DNA of 64,000 nucleotides from Ipomoea triloba. Lineage: Eukaryota; Streptophyta; Magnoliopsida; Solanales; Convolvulaceae. Of this stretch, positions 31,231-40,535 are shown piece by piece (the stretch's first letter is position 1; every line of letters starts with the position of its first letter). The notes beneath the pieces are model-generated. The model saw only the letters and a list, made by a program, of their open reading frames with translations. It was not told the origin of the DNA and ran no database searches. The stretch spans positions 23,603,940 to 23,667,939 of the forward strand of contig NC_044920.1 in NCBI RefSeq assembly GCF_003576645.1, written 5' to 3'. Made by a program: the position numbers and the translations under genes.

Positions 31231-33464
31231 GCAAGTTTAGGTACCCAAACTTTGGGTCCTGGTGGGTTAGTGAGTTTAGGCATCCATTTATACCCTGTGC
31301 CCATTATTCCAGGCCTAGGTGCAATGTAGCCATTGTACGTTTGATAATTATAAGGAATGCTAGCAAAGGTTTTAGGCCTCTTTGGTGCATAAATCAACTT
31401 AGGTAGAGACTTTTCGACCGGCTTATGCACCATGCCTTTCATACGCTGTTTGGTCATGTGAAATTGCTGAAAGTGAGGTTTCTTCCAGAACTTGTGATTT
31501 GATGACCAATTCTCACTAGATGGATAGAGTCTTCCTTTCTCCATCCGTGAGTTCCTAACTATGTGGATCTCAGACCTTCCATATTTGCCTTGAGGCGCAT
31601 TATATGGAATGTAGCTCTTTTTGTACTTGGAATGGCCTTGCGAGAGATAGCAAGGTGATCTCTCGATATTGTTTACCCGGCCATTCTTCGTAGCTTTCCT
31701 ATACTTTCCATTGCTGGTGTATAGGGACGGTTTATGAATAGCTACTCTGGTCTTTTCTGTTGGTCCTTTATGACCTTTATTTGGTTTGGGTTGAGATCCT
31801 CCATTTCTTGAAGTTCCCAAACCATTGGTCTGTTTATCTCTCGAGAGATGGTCTTGATGGAACCCTAGACCGGTTCTATCACTTGTAGGTCTGTGATCAA
31901 CCACCATTTTCTCCATAGCTTTGGAGGAATTAGTGTATGATGCTATGACCTTTCGAAGATTAAGCTCTCTCGTCTCTCGAGCTTTGCACTCTTCAGATAG
32001 TAGGATTACTTTGGCTTCTAACTCACTTACTTTGAGAGTCAGCTCCAAATTCTCTTTCGAGACGTTCTTAAGCATATCTCTTTCAGCAGTTAGCTTGCTG
32101 TTTTCATCCATCACTCTAGCATGAGTGCTATTGGCGATGTTAAGGTTCCTTCTGAGCGATTCCAACATCTCGAAGGGGTCCTCATCGCTTTTAAATGAAG
32201 AACAACGAGAGGTAGAAGTAGAGCAGCGAGATGTAGGAGTAGAGGTTACCTCGTTGTCAATGGCCATTAGGCATTGATTCTCCTCTTCCTTGGTGTATAA
32301 GCAGATGAGCCCCCTCTCATCCTCTGAGCTGCTGCTGCTTTCGCTGGAGCTCGACGTCTCGGACTCCTCGATTGTCTTCTCGAATTCTTCAGCAACAAGC
32401 GCCTTCCTGCGCTGATACGTCTTTGATGATCCTTTGAAGCCATCTTGTGTTGACTTCTCCCTGGATTCCTCTATTCTCTTGGAATCCTTGCCTTCTTGGC
32501 CCTGATGCTTGCTTACTAGTGGGTAAGGGCATTCGGCCTTGAAATGTCCCGGTCTTCTACAGTTGTAGCATAGACCCTGATTTTCCTCCTCCGTCCTTCT
32601 GGATGGATATCTCTCATTTTTCCTTCTTGAGGAGGAAGGTGAACTTTTGTTGCTCTCCTGATTCATCTTCATGTATTTCCTGAACTTTCTCACAAAGAGA
32701 GCAAACTGTTCGTCAGACATAACATTCATAGGGTTAGAGTCTGACCTTGAAGATGTGGATGGTTGCTCAGCAACAAGTGCTACGTTTCGTCGATCCACAA
32801 TGTCCTCATCTCTTGGGAACATCTCGAACTCGAAGGCTTTGAGATCCCGGAAGAGTTTGTCTGTTGTGGTTTCCTTCAGATCTCGGTGATCTCTCATCGT
32901 GATCACCTTTACTTCCCACTCCTTAGTGAGGCCACGTAAGATCTTCAGGTTCAGCTCCTTTTGTGGGATTTCCTTTTCAAGGTCACTGATCTCGGTTGTG
33001 AGCTTCATGAACCGAGACTCCATGCTGTCGATGCTCTCTCCTGGCTTCATCTTGAAGTCTTCGAACTTCTTCATGGCCACGGTGAGCTTGTTTTCCTTTT
33101 CCTGTTCGTCACCTTCACCAATTAACATCAAAGTATCCCATACCTCTTTTGCCGTTTTGCACTTCCTCACTTTTGGGAAGATGGTTTCGTCTATAGCTCT
33201 GAAGAGAATATCCTTGGCAATATTGTCCAGGTTGTTTCTCTTCCTATCATCACTGGTCCATTCTTCCCTAGGTTTTGGGATGTACTTTGGTGTTTCTTGG
33301 GTTTGAACTGCAGCAGTATTAACCATTAGGATCTTGACTGGTCCAGAAGTTATAACCTCGGCCATCTCATCATGGAGGGCTGATAGATACGCAAGCATGC
33401 GTGTTTTCCAGTCATCGAACCTGCTAAGATCAAAGAGAAGATGTCTCGACAACATGCTGTCCAT
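31227..33464 (-). CDS. Copia gag (nucleocapsid/capsid) polyprotein
   Basis: 745 residues starting MDSMLSRHLLFDLSRFDDW, 97 bases downstream of the PBS. 10-215 match the plant copia gag capsid region (FDDWKTRMLAYL, KEVWDTLMLIGEGDEQEKEN, ILRGLTKEWEVK). The CCHC zinc knuckle is C299-x2-C302-x4-H307-x4-C312, which binds element RNA. Ser/Glu-rich sequence follows (about 370-390), then a predicted coiled coil (about 455-515). The C-terminal 200 residues are Lys/Arg-rich and end [10 protein letters not shown], a boundary usually fused to protease. A large gag with a coiled coil is typical of Sireviruses. It acts in virus-like particles. No stop or frame break is seen. Confidence 0.9.
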   Translation of the reverse strand: MDSMLSRHLLFDLSRFDDWKTRMLAYLSALHDEMAEVITSGPVKILMVNTAAVQTQETPKYIPKPREEWTSDDRKRNNLDNIAKDILFRAIDETIFPKVRKCKTAKEVWDTLMLIGEGDEQEKENKLTVAMKKFEDFKMKPGESIDSMESRFMKLTTEISDLEKEIPQKELNLKILRGLTKEWEVKVITMRDHRDLKETTTDKLFRDLKAFEFEMFPRDEDIVDRRNVALVAEQPSTSSRSDSNPMNVMSDEQFALFVRKFRKYMKMNQESNKSSPSSSRRKNERYPSRRTEEENQGLCYNCRRPGHFKAECPYPLVSKHQGQEGKDSKRIEESREKSTQDGFKGSSKTYQRRKALVAEEFEKTIEESETSSSSESSSSSEDERGLICLYTKEEENQCLMAIDNEVTSTPTSRCSTSTSRCSSFKSDEDPFEMLESLRRNLNIANSTHARVMDENSKLTAERDMLKNVSKENLELTLKVSELEAKVILLSEECKARETRELNLRKVIASYTNSSKAMEKMVVDHRPTSDRTGLGFHQDHLSRDKQTNGLGTSRNGGSQPKPNKGHKGPTEKTRVAIHKPSLYTSNGKYRKATKNGRVNNIERSPCYLSQGHSKYKKSYIPYNAPQGKYGRSEIHIVRNSRMEKGRLYPSSENWSSNHKFWKKPHFQQFHMTKQRMKGMVHKPVEKSLPKLIYAPKRPKTFASIPYNYQTYNGYIAPRPGIMGTGYKWMPKLTNPPGPKVWVPKLA

Positions 33465-33560
33465 ATTGAAAACTTATCTCGTGCTTTGAAAATATTTAAG
33501 AAGATTTTTCAAAGAAGGATCTCTAGGCAATATAAACAAAGGTTTATATCGATCAGAGAA

Positions 33561-33576
33561 CTTGCTCTGATACCAA
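33561..33576 (-). other. Primer binding site, initiator Met-tRNA
   Basis: On the minus strand the LTR end (CCAACA) is followed by TTGGTATCAGAGCAAG, matching the 3' end of initiator methionine tRNA (TGGTATCAGAGC core). This site primes reverse transcription. Confidence 0.93.
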
Positions 33577-33577
33577 T

Positions 33578-35261
33578 TGTTGGTCCCAAGGGGATGGGGT
33601 ACAAGTCTAGAGGGGGGGGGTGAATAGACTTGTATAAGATTTTGCAAATCTTTTCAACCTCTCGTGTGTATTGAACTTAGGATGTTTAAGTTCGATACCT
33701 CACGAGGTGAAGACAAAGTTTTATGCGCAGCGGAAATGTTATCCCCTTTTAGTTAGCACGAGTTTGGGTTAGTTCGAGAGGTATGATTATATGCAGTGCA
33801 ATCGAGAAGTTAGCGAGAGATAAAAACAGAAAGTAAGTGCAAGAGAGATTTTTAAGTGGTTCGGCCAACCCGCCTACTTCCACTCTTCTTCCAGAAACTC
33901 CCTGGAAGGATTGCACTAAAAACTTCCCTTTCTAGTACAATAACGAGCGCTTGAGCTTTGATCACCAAGCCCGCCTCAAGCCTCAGGTTTTTCGCCCCGC
34001 TTCCAGTTACTCCACCTCTCGAGCACTTGACCTTTGATCACCAAGCCCGCGTCAAGCCTCAGGTTTCTTTCGCTCGGACAGCTGCCAGGATACTCCACCT
34101 CCCTTGCTTAATCCAAAGCAAGACGTTGTTGATAGTCACAGTTGAATATAACAATCTCCAATCTGACCACAAGCTATCGTTGAATCAACTTGGATGTAGA
34201 GCAGCTTTGGTCACCTTCTGGATGTATAACAGTTTAGCTTTGTAACTCTCTTCGAACACTAAGATGTGTTCTCTCGCTGTATTGAATATCAGGATGATAT
34301 TCCAAGTTAAGCACTTTGCACTGGAACGTTTTTATCAGACACCTCTTGTTAACCTCTTGACCTCTTTCCCAACTCCACTTAGTCTTCTGTGTCTTTACGT
34401 CCTTATATATGAGAGTAGAAGAATAGTTCCGTTGGAGGGAAAACTATTCCGTTTGAAATTGGTCTCCCACGCCGAACATGAGTCTTTGCACAATTTCAGC
34501 ATTTTTCATGGAGTAGTGGTCTTGTAACTTGAGCCTTTTGTTTTGTAGTGAATATTCCATATTCCACTTTCTTGAGTTCATGCTTCACTTGCTTCTTTTG
34601 GATAAAGTTACTCTTTTTATGTTCCCATCATTCCTTGTTTGGGGAATCTGACCACTTCAGGATTGGTGCACTTCTTGACCGTTTGTGGTGGAGGTCTGAC
34701 GTGTCATCCACTTCCGTCCATTTTGAAACCTCCCGCTCAGCACCTCTTCAATATTTTATCTCCATGATATTCTTCTTCTCCAAACTTAGAATATTTTATC
34801 TGCACATGTTGACTAACATTCAGCCTCTTGGAGAAGTGCCGGTTTATCGAGACCATAAAAGATATCTCGATCACTTGATGTTTCAATCCCATGTATCGAG
34901 AGGTCTATCTCTCGAATATTCTTTACGTCTCGAACTCGATAGGTATATCGAGAGGTCCTTACCTCTCGAACTTGGCTTGTGTCTCGAGACTTAGTTGATG
35001 TCTCGTAGACCCTTATTCCTCCAGAGTTGTCTCGTGCCTGCTTCTGATCTATCTGTTTGCTTACAACACGAAAACTTCTAAGTTGTTCAAACAAGTTTAC
35101 CTTAAGCTTAAATATTTCCCGAGTTGAGCTCAAATTACCCGGTTGTATTTTCGCTCTTAGTTTACTTATCGAACTTACATTGTTTAGCCTATGTATCGAG
35201 ACTTGGGGATTCTTACTTAACAGTTGGTATCATCAAAACCTATTACATGATGTTCCTAACA
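33578..35261 (-). repeat. 5' LTR
   Basis: 1684 bp, TGTTGGTCCC...CCTAACA on the plus strand. It starts next to the PBS and ends in the GGAAA target site (35262-35266). It carries about a dozen private substitutions against the LTRs at 18215 and 21830. Numerous TCTCGA/TCGAGA motifs lie at 34840-35000. Confidence 0.93.
34403..34409 (-). promoter_or_regulatory. LTR TATA box
   Basis: TATATAA on the minus strand inside the 5' LTR (equivalents near 19042 and 22779), followed by GGACGTAAAGAC. Transcription would start about 30 bases downstream, toward lower coordinates. Inferred from sequence. Confidence 0.6.
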
Positions 35262-35910
35262 GGAAAGTCATCCCATTTGCCGCTACTTGACCTCAGGCCA
35301 TTTCGCACCATCGGTCTCCCTTTAGATCCTTATAAGTTTGTCGCCGACCCCTTTCCAATGAGGAGTCGTAAGACCAAGCGTCGACTCACCTTTTTTGGGT
35401 TACCAATTGAACCTTAAACTCGTATAACTTCATTGTCAGTTCTTTTTTTCAAGGAAGCGTCGTAAGACTGACCAACTCCTTTTTCAAGATACCGGTTGAA
35501 TCTTAAACCCCTATAACTTTGTTATCGACTCCTTTATTAAGGAGGCACAGTAAGACTGAGCTCCAGCACCTTTTTCAGGCTACCTGTCAAACCTCAAACC
35601 CTTATAACTTTGTTGTCGACTCCTTTTTCATGAAAGCACTATAAGACTGAGAGCTGACTTTTGATGGGGTGCGGTAAGACTGACCACCAACTCCTTTTTC
35701 CTAGAGACGCGGTAAGATGAGCGCAGACTCCTTTTTCGATGAGATGCGGTAAGACTGAGCATTGACTCCTTTTTGCATGAATGCACGGTAAAATTGAGTG
35801 TTTATTGCTTTTTCAGGCTACTAGTCAAACCTTAAACCCTTATAACTTCGTTGCCAACTCCTTTTTCCAGGAGACGTGGTAAGACTAAGTGCCAATTCAT
35901 TTTTTTACTA
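35262..35910. repeat. Degenerate minisatellite and right flank of the element
   Basis: From about 35320 an array of imperfect units of roughly 45 bp is built on (G)ACTCCTTTTTC...GAGACGCGGTAAGACTGAGC, punctuated by CTTATAACTT(T/C)GTTG(T/C)CGAC every 100-200 bp. Units include GACTCCTTTTTCGATGAGAT and CAACTCCTTTTTCCAGGAGA. The first 455 bases are the copy also seen at 19900-20354. The sequence has no open frame; its origin is unknown. Confidence 0.75.
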
Positions 35911-35924
35911 TTCACTATGTTCAA

Positions 35925-36085
35925 TTTAATAACTAATAAGCAACTCCAAGTGCGAGCATTTATTAGTTTGAGTTGGTTAACTATAAACAACTTAGACTGG
36001 TTTAGCTCATTATACTATTTTTTCGGTTATAGTCACAAGGCAAGATTTATCATGTGCATGCCCTAGAGTAGTGACTGCGTGTTTC
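35925..36085. repeat. Dispersed repeat, SINE-tail-like
   Basis: TTGAGTTGGTTAACTATAAACAACTTAGACTGGTTTAGCTC and the following TAGTGACTGCGTGTTTCC belong to a repeat also seen near 43735, 47200 and 62575. No A or B box is visible in this copy. Confidence 0.55.
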
Positions 36086-36126
36086 CATTCATCATAAAAA
36101 AAGAATATCATTATTTTTTTTTTGGG

Positions 36127-36613
36127 AAAAGGTACAAATAGGCCATCGAACTATTTGGGGATAGCAATTAAGCCATCGAACTCGAATAAGCTCCAAATTC
36201 ATCCATGAACCTGTAAAAAAAGAGCAATTAGCATTTTTAATAGGTTACCAACAGGTTTTTGCTGATTCGGATGCCACGTGAATTTTTATTTTTATTATTA
36301 TTATTTTCCTATTAAGCATTTGACCAAAAAAAAAAATTAAGAATTACTTCTTTATTTTACGTTTTTTCTCAAATCCTTAGTTTTTTTTTTTTTTGGTCAA
36401 ATGCTTAGTAAGAAAATAATAATAATAATAATAATATTAAAAAAAAATCTATGTAGCATCGCAATCCGCAAAAACTTGTTGGTAACCTATTCAAAAAAGG
36501 CTAATTGCTCCCTTTTTTTTTTTTTTTTACAGATTCATGGATGAATTTAGAGCTTATTTGAGTTCGATGGCTTAATTGTTATCCCAAAACGTTCGATGAC
36601 CTATTTATACTTT
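36127..36613. mobile_element. Fold-back MITE
   Basis: The arms begin GGTACAAATAGGCCATCGAAC and end with the inverse (GTTCGATGACCTATTTATAC). They share AATTAAGCCATCGAACTC, TCATCCATGAACCTGTAAAA and AATAGGTTACCAACA over at least 115 bp, with an AT-rich centre. The arm is built of repeated GCCATCGAACT-type units. Poly-T tracts flank both ends. Confidence 0.82.
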
Positions 36614-37364
36614 TTTTTTTTTTTTTTGATAACGAGCGAACTCGTAATCACTACTCAAAAGTATACATTAAACAAAAACTCATGTACAATAGCCTACAAT
36701 TCATAACATTACTCTTTGTGAATGCGGAAAAGCCGGAAATGAGTTTGGGGCCGAGGTTGATTTGAAACTTTGAGAAAAGTCTTCTAACCACAGCATTGAG
36801 CATAAGAGAATATTTATTACACCAAATCATGGTCCTTTACGAAGAGTTTGGACCATAGGAGTCATATTCTTAATTTCATATTTGTCTTACCAAATCAAAT
36901 TTGGTCAAGCAATTAGACTCGTCGTCTAAACCGGGCACCTTTCAACTTCTCATTTTCTCAATACAATATTCCAAGAAACTTCACTCCTCCTTCCTCTTTC
37001 TTTTCCTTAAAAAACAGTCATGAAAAACACAACATAAAATATAAACACTAACAGACAAAACAGGCAGGCAGCCTGCACCACGATTCAGAAACTTCCCATG
37101 TTTCTTCCTCAGATCAGTTTCTTCCCACCCTTCAACCACTTTCCTCATCTTACCAGTCAAACCCCATCTTAATCTCCTGCATATATAAACCCCCCCATCC
37201 CCCTTGATCAAATCAACAAAAAACCCAGTCTTATTAGCCCTCTAATAATCTGCAATTCTGCATGCCAACACCCCAGAACTTCATAACCCTCGAGTTTAAT
37301 TAGCTTCATCTTCTCTCCCAACCCACAGAGAAACTAAATTAAAGCTTCAATTCACTAATCCGCC
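36614..37364. other. Upstream region of the CML gene
   Basis: No other gene is supported. Pyrimidine-rich stretches from 36980 to 37340, and a CATATATAAACCCCCC at about 37179-37194 (a plausible TATA box, about 170 bp before the ATG), suggest promoter and 5' UTR. Confidence 0.5.
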
Positions 37365-37943
37365 ATGTCTTCCAGCTACCTAAACCGGGCCACCATAAAA
37401 AAGCTATCTTTAACTTCTCTGTCTACAGTTCCAGTCACTCTCCCAATCCATGGCCTGGTCATGATCATCCTGCTCTACATAGTCTTCGAGTGGGCGAGAA
37501 AAGCTTTCACCTTTTTACTAGCCGCCATGGAATCGAACCAGGAGACCCAGAACAAAATTCAAGATTTTGAGCCGTCTGCAAGGAGAATTATCGATGATGG
37601 CAGCGTGAGCAGAGAAGAAGTGGAGATGGTTTTCGGCAGGCTGGGGATTTTTTGCCACTCCGGAGCTGCAAAGCTTCAGGAGCGGTTCGACTCGGAGGAC
37701 CTGTCGGGGCTGTTCGGAGAGGACGAGGAACTTGTCGCCGTGGATGATGAGGTCAAAGGTGCTTTTGATGTTTTTGATGAGAACGGAGATGGGTTTATTG
37801 ATGAGAGGGAGCTGCAGAGAGTTCTGTGCCTTCTGGGAATGAAGGAAGGGTCGGAGGTGCAGAGGTGCAGAGATATGATCAGAGTGTTCGATGAAAATGG
37901 CGATGGGAAGATTGATTTCCATGAATTCTCTAAGCTTATTTGA
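37365..37943 (+). CDS. Calmodulin-like protein, CML45/46-like
   Basis: Intronless, 192 residues. The start CGCCATGTC has good context. An N-terminal hydrophobic segment (27-53, IHGLVMIILLYIVFEWARKA) suggests membrane anchoring. Two canonical EF-hand loops follow: DENGDGFIDERE (138-149) and DENGDGKIDFHE (176-187), with Asp, Asp, Asn and Glu at the calcium-coordinating places. The region 70-100 looks like a degenerate EF pair without a full loop. The layout (hydrophobic N-terminus, two C-terminal EF-hands) matches CML45/46-type sensors. By family these bind calcium and relay signals to partners; partners are unknown here. A likely TATA element lies upstream at 37180. Confidence 0.88.
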   Translation: MSSSYLNRATIKKLSLTSLSTVPVTLPIHGLVMIILLYIVFEWARKAFTFLLAAMESNQETQNKIQDFEPSARRIIDDGSVSREEVEMVFGRLGIFCHSGAAKLQERFDSEDLSGLFGEDEELVAVDDEVKGAFDVFDENGDGFIDERELQRVLCLLGMKEGSEVQRCRDMIRVFDENGDGKIDFHEFSKLI

Positions 37944-38284
37944 ACTCAATTCACTAACAGATAGATAGTCATTGTCATCTATCAGCTGTAAAAACAATTT
38001 AAAGAAAGCAATCACTAACTGTTATCAATGGTTTTCATTAATCCCTAAATCTTTATTAATTCCATTGCTTTCTTAATTCTATGCAACTTTAATTTATTTT
38101 TGTGTGGAGTTGCGGTATATATATAGTTTCTGATGCTGTTGTTTGAATAACAAATATACACCCTCGGGTGATAGCAGTAAGTTTTTTGTCACTTTAAGAG
38201 ATTATTAGTTAAATTCATCATGGCCAAAATTTGTGGTCAGAAACTTAGAATATATAGAATGCACAAAATATCATCAAAACAGAA
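37944..38284. other. 3' UTR and spacer
   Basis: Probable CML 3' UTR followed by AT-rich DNA. No gene. Confidence 0.5.
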
Positions 38285-40535
38285 CTCATACGGCCTAAAT
38301 CCACTCCCCAGAGAGGAAAGGATTTGGAGGAGGATATGTATGGGACTTCTTGTAGGATGCTTTGCTGCATACACTTCAACCCCACAAGTACAATGATTGG
38401 TCTTTGTCAATGCTTTTTACGTACTCCATGCAACAACTCTTGGGATTTAATCTTATGAATCAAATTTATTTTGTGCAGGTGATATATACTTTAGAGATTC
38501 TAAAGTAAATCTTCACGCGCGGGATTCAGGATTATGTTACAATTTAGGTTTTAGGGTTAAAATGAAATGCGATGAATATTGTAGAGTTTTTGTGCATTTG
38601 AGATTACCTGAGAATATGAATATGGGTATATGGATAAATTGAAAAAGCATTTTTAGTATAAAAAAGAAAGTATTTATATACGGAGAATGAATCTAGTAGT
38701 TATGAGTGAGCTAATATTGCTTAGCCACTTGGATATGCCAATTATTAGATGCATGGTATGATCTTTGAGTGAAAGCCCAAGAAAATCGTAATAGACTATT
38801 CTGGAACAGGTGATAACAACTTAAGCAAATTTGTCTTCTGGTGAACTTAACTAGGTGCTTAATTGATCACTTGCAATAGGTTGAACCTAACAACCAACGT
38901 GCTACAATAACTAATGATTTGTAGACCTTGAATGAGCAAAGCAAGCCTGAATGACTTGCATGGTTCTATCAAATGGTATAAAATTCTTCCACAAATATGC
39001 TCTTTATACTCATGGGCATGTAATATACGAAACAGTTGAAAGTCCAAACAAATTCACGTTCTAAATAGCTCAATCTAATCTGAAAAGCCCAAAAAGAGTG
39101 CGCCAAGACTGCTTGAAAAGCCCAAATAATGGGTGAATTGGACAAATTATTCGGTGGACTCGAATCCAAAATATACAATTTACCTACAAAATATTCACAA
39201 TTTATATATTGAATGTTCACAGTTTAAATTGTAAACATTCAGTATGTAATTGGATACATGTCAACCTTGTAAGGTGAATCCGGGTCCATGGTATAACTGA
39301 AAAATTATACTATAGACAATGGTCCATGTAACAACGTAGACTATAAAGCAAAACAACGTCGTATCATTTTAGTTATACTTCAGTTTCATTTGATATAGCT
39401 TTGTTTTTTAGTTTCATTTTCTACTCACAATAGTTTCATTATAACAACACTAATGTATCATTTTAATTCTACTACAATTTCATTTACCATGTACGTTATT
39501 AAATTAGCTACGTTGTTTAGTTTCATTTTCCAACCTACTAATTTAATTGTAGTAACGTTGAAATATAATTTTAATTACACATCATGTTCACTTGATAACA
39601 TATGTTATTGTATGAACTTTATTTTTTAATTTCACTTTCCACACACACTAGTTTCAGTATAAGTTATATTGTTATAACAACAATAAAGTATCATTTCAAT
39701 TCTGGTTCAGTTTCATTTAACAATATACGCTATTGCATGAACTATATTTTTTAGTTTCATTTTAGCAACACTAAAATGTCATTTTAATTCTACTACTATT
39801 TTATTTGACAAGCGTTGTGGACCATAGTTCAGATAGCACTGTATGGACCATGATCCACTATATAACAACTGTTGGAAGAGGTTGTGATGACAAGATAGAT
39901 GTAATCATGTGAACCTTAACGATTTTTACAGTAGTTTTTAGTAGTAAAAATGGTTGTTGGCAGTTGGCAGTTAGCAGCAACCACCTCAGACAAGAACTGT
40001 AAAACACCACATCGTACAGAGATTAATTTCGTCGAAATTATAGTCGGAAGAAGCCTGCCGACAGTTGATGAAGCCAAAATCCACTCCTATAGAGGAAAGG
40101 ATTTGGAGGATATCTAATATGGCCTATGGGATTTCTTGAAGGATGCTTTGCTGCATACACTTCAACCCCACAAGTACAATGATTGGTCTTTGTCAATGCT
40201 TTTTACTCTTGTGATTTAACATTATGAATCAATTTTACTTTCTGCAGCTGATATCTACTTTGGACATCCTTACATAAACTTTTGCGTGATCCGAGTTAAG
40301 TTATAATTTGGGTCTTAGGGTTAAAGTGAAATTAGAATGAAGATTGTAGAGTTTTTTGAGGTGACCCAAAAATATGAATATATGTATATGGATGAATTAC
40401 ATACCATTAAAAAGCATTTTTAAGTCCAAAAAGAAAGTATTTATATATGAAAAACCAATCTAAGCAGTTAAGGGTGATCTAATATTGCTTAGACACTTTG
40501 ATATGCCAATATTAAATGCATAGTTATGGACTTTA
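38285..40535. repeat. Pair of 460-490 bp direct repeats (38285-38770 and 40075-40535)
   Basis: The copies share TGCATACACTTCAACCCCAC, AGTACAATGATTGGTCTTTG, GAGAGGAAAGGATTTGGAGG, AAAGAAAGTATTTATATA and CTAATATTGCTTAG in the same order with moderate divergence. Between them are MITE-like units (39133-39870). No conserved reading frame is seen in the two copies, so this is more likely an old duplicated repeat than a gene pair. Confidence 0.7.
39133..39870. mobile_element. MITE-like cluster with internal tandem repeats
   Basis: At 39133-39310 is an element with inverted-like ends (ACAAATTATTCGGTGGACTC; GGGTCCATGGTATAACTG). At 39310-39870 a second is bounded by ATGGTCCATGTAACAAC and GGACCATGATCCAC. 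Inside it, about four units of roughly 110 bp repeat TTTTTTAGTTTCATTTTC or similar, TAACAACA and ATTTTAATTCTACTAC (39376-39830). The ends are like the 5508-5779 element. Boundaries are approximate. Confidence 0.6.

Larger units (their letters stand above)
21830..35261 (-). mobile_element. Full-length Sirevirus-like Ty1/copia retrotransposon
   Basis: The element lies on the minus strand: 5' LTR 33578-35261, PBS, gag (33464-31227), pol (31230-28951, interrupted by a gap), a small ORF, tandem PPT-like repeats, a 1140-codon ORF3 (27316-23894), PPT, then 3' LTR 21830-23636. The target duplication is GGAAA (21825-21829 and 35262-35266). RNase H follows reverse transcriptase, and the motifs are copia-type. 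A long LTR, large gag, extra 3' ORF and AAAAAGGGGGAAAT PPT fit the Sirevirus genus. The LTRs differ by about a dozen substitutions plus a 122-bp duplication, so the insertion is fairly young. gag and pol are in different frames, and part of pol is unsequenced. Confidence 0.92.

Noticed and set aside
18215..35261. Reading the three LTRs as a nested or tandem pair of elements sharing an LTR
   Set aside because: The solo LTR is flanked on both sides by host DNA and its own GGAAA repeats, with no internal sequence, so it is not part of a tandem element chain.
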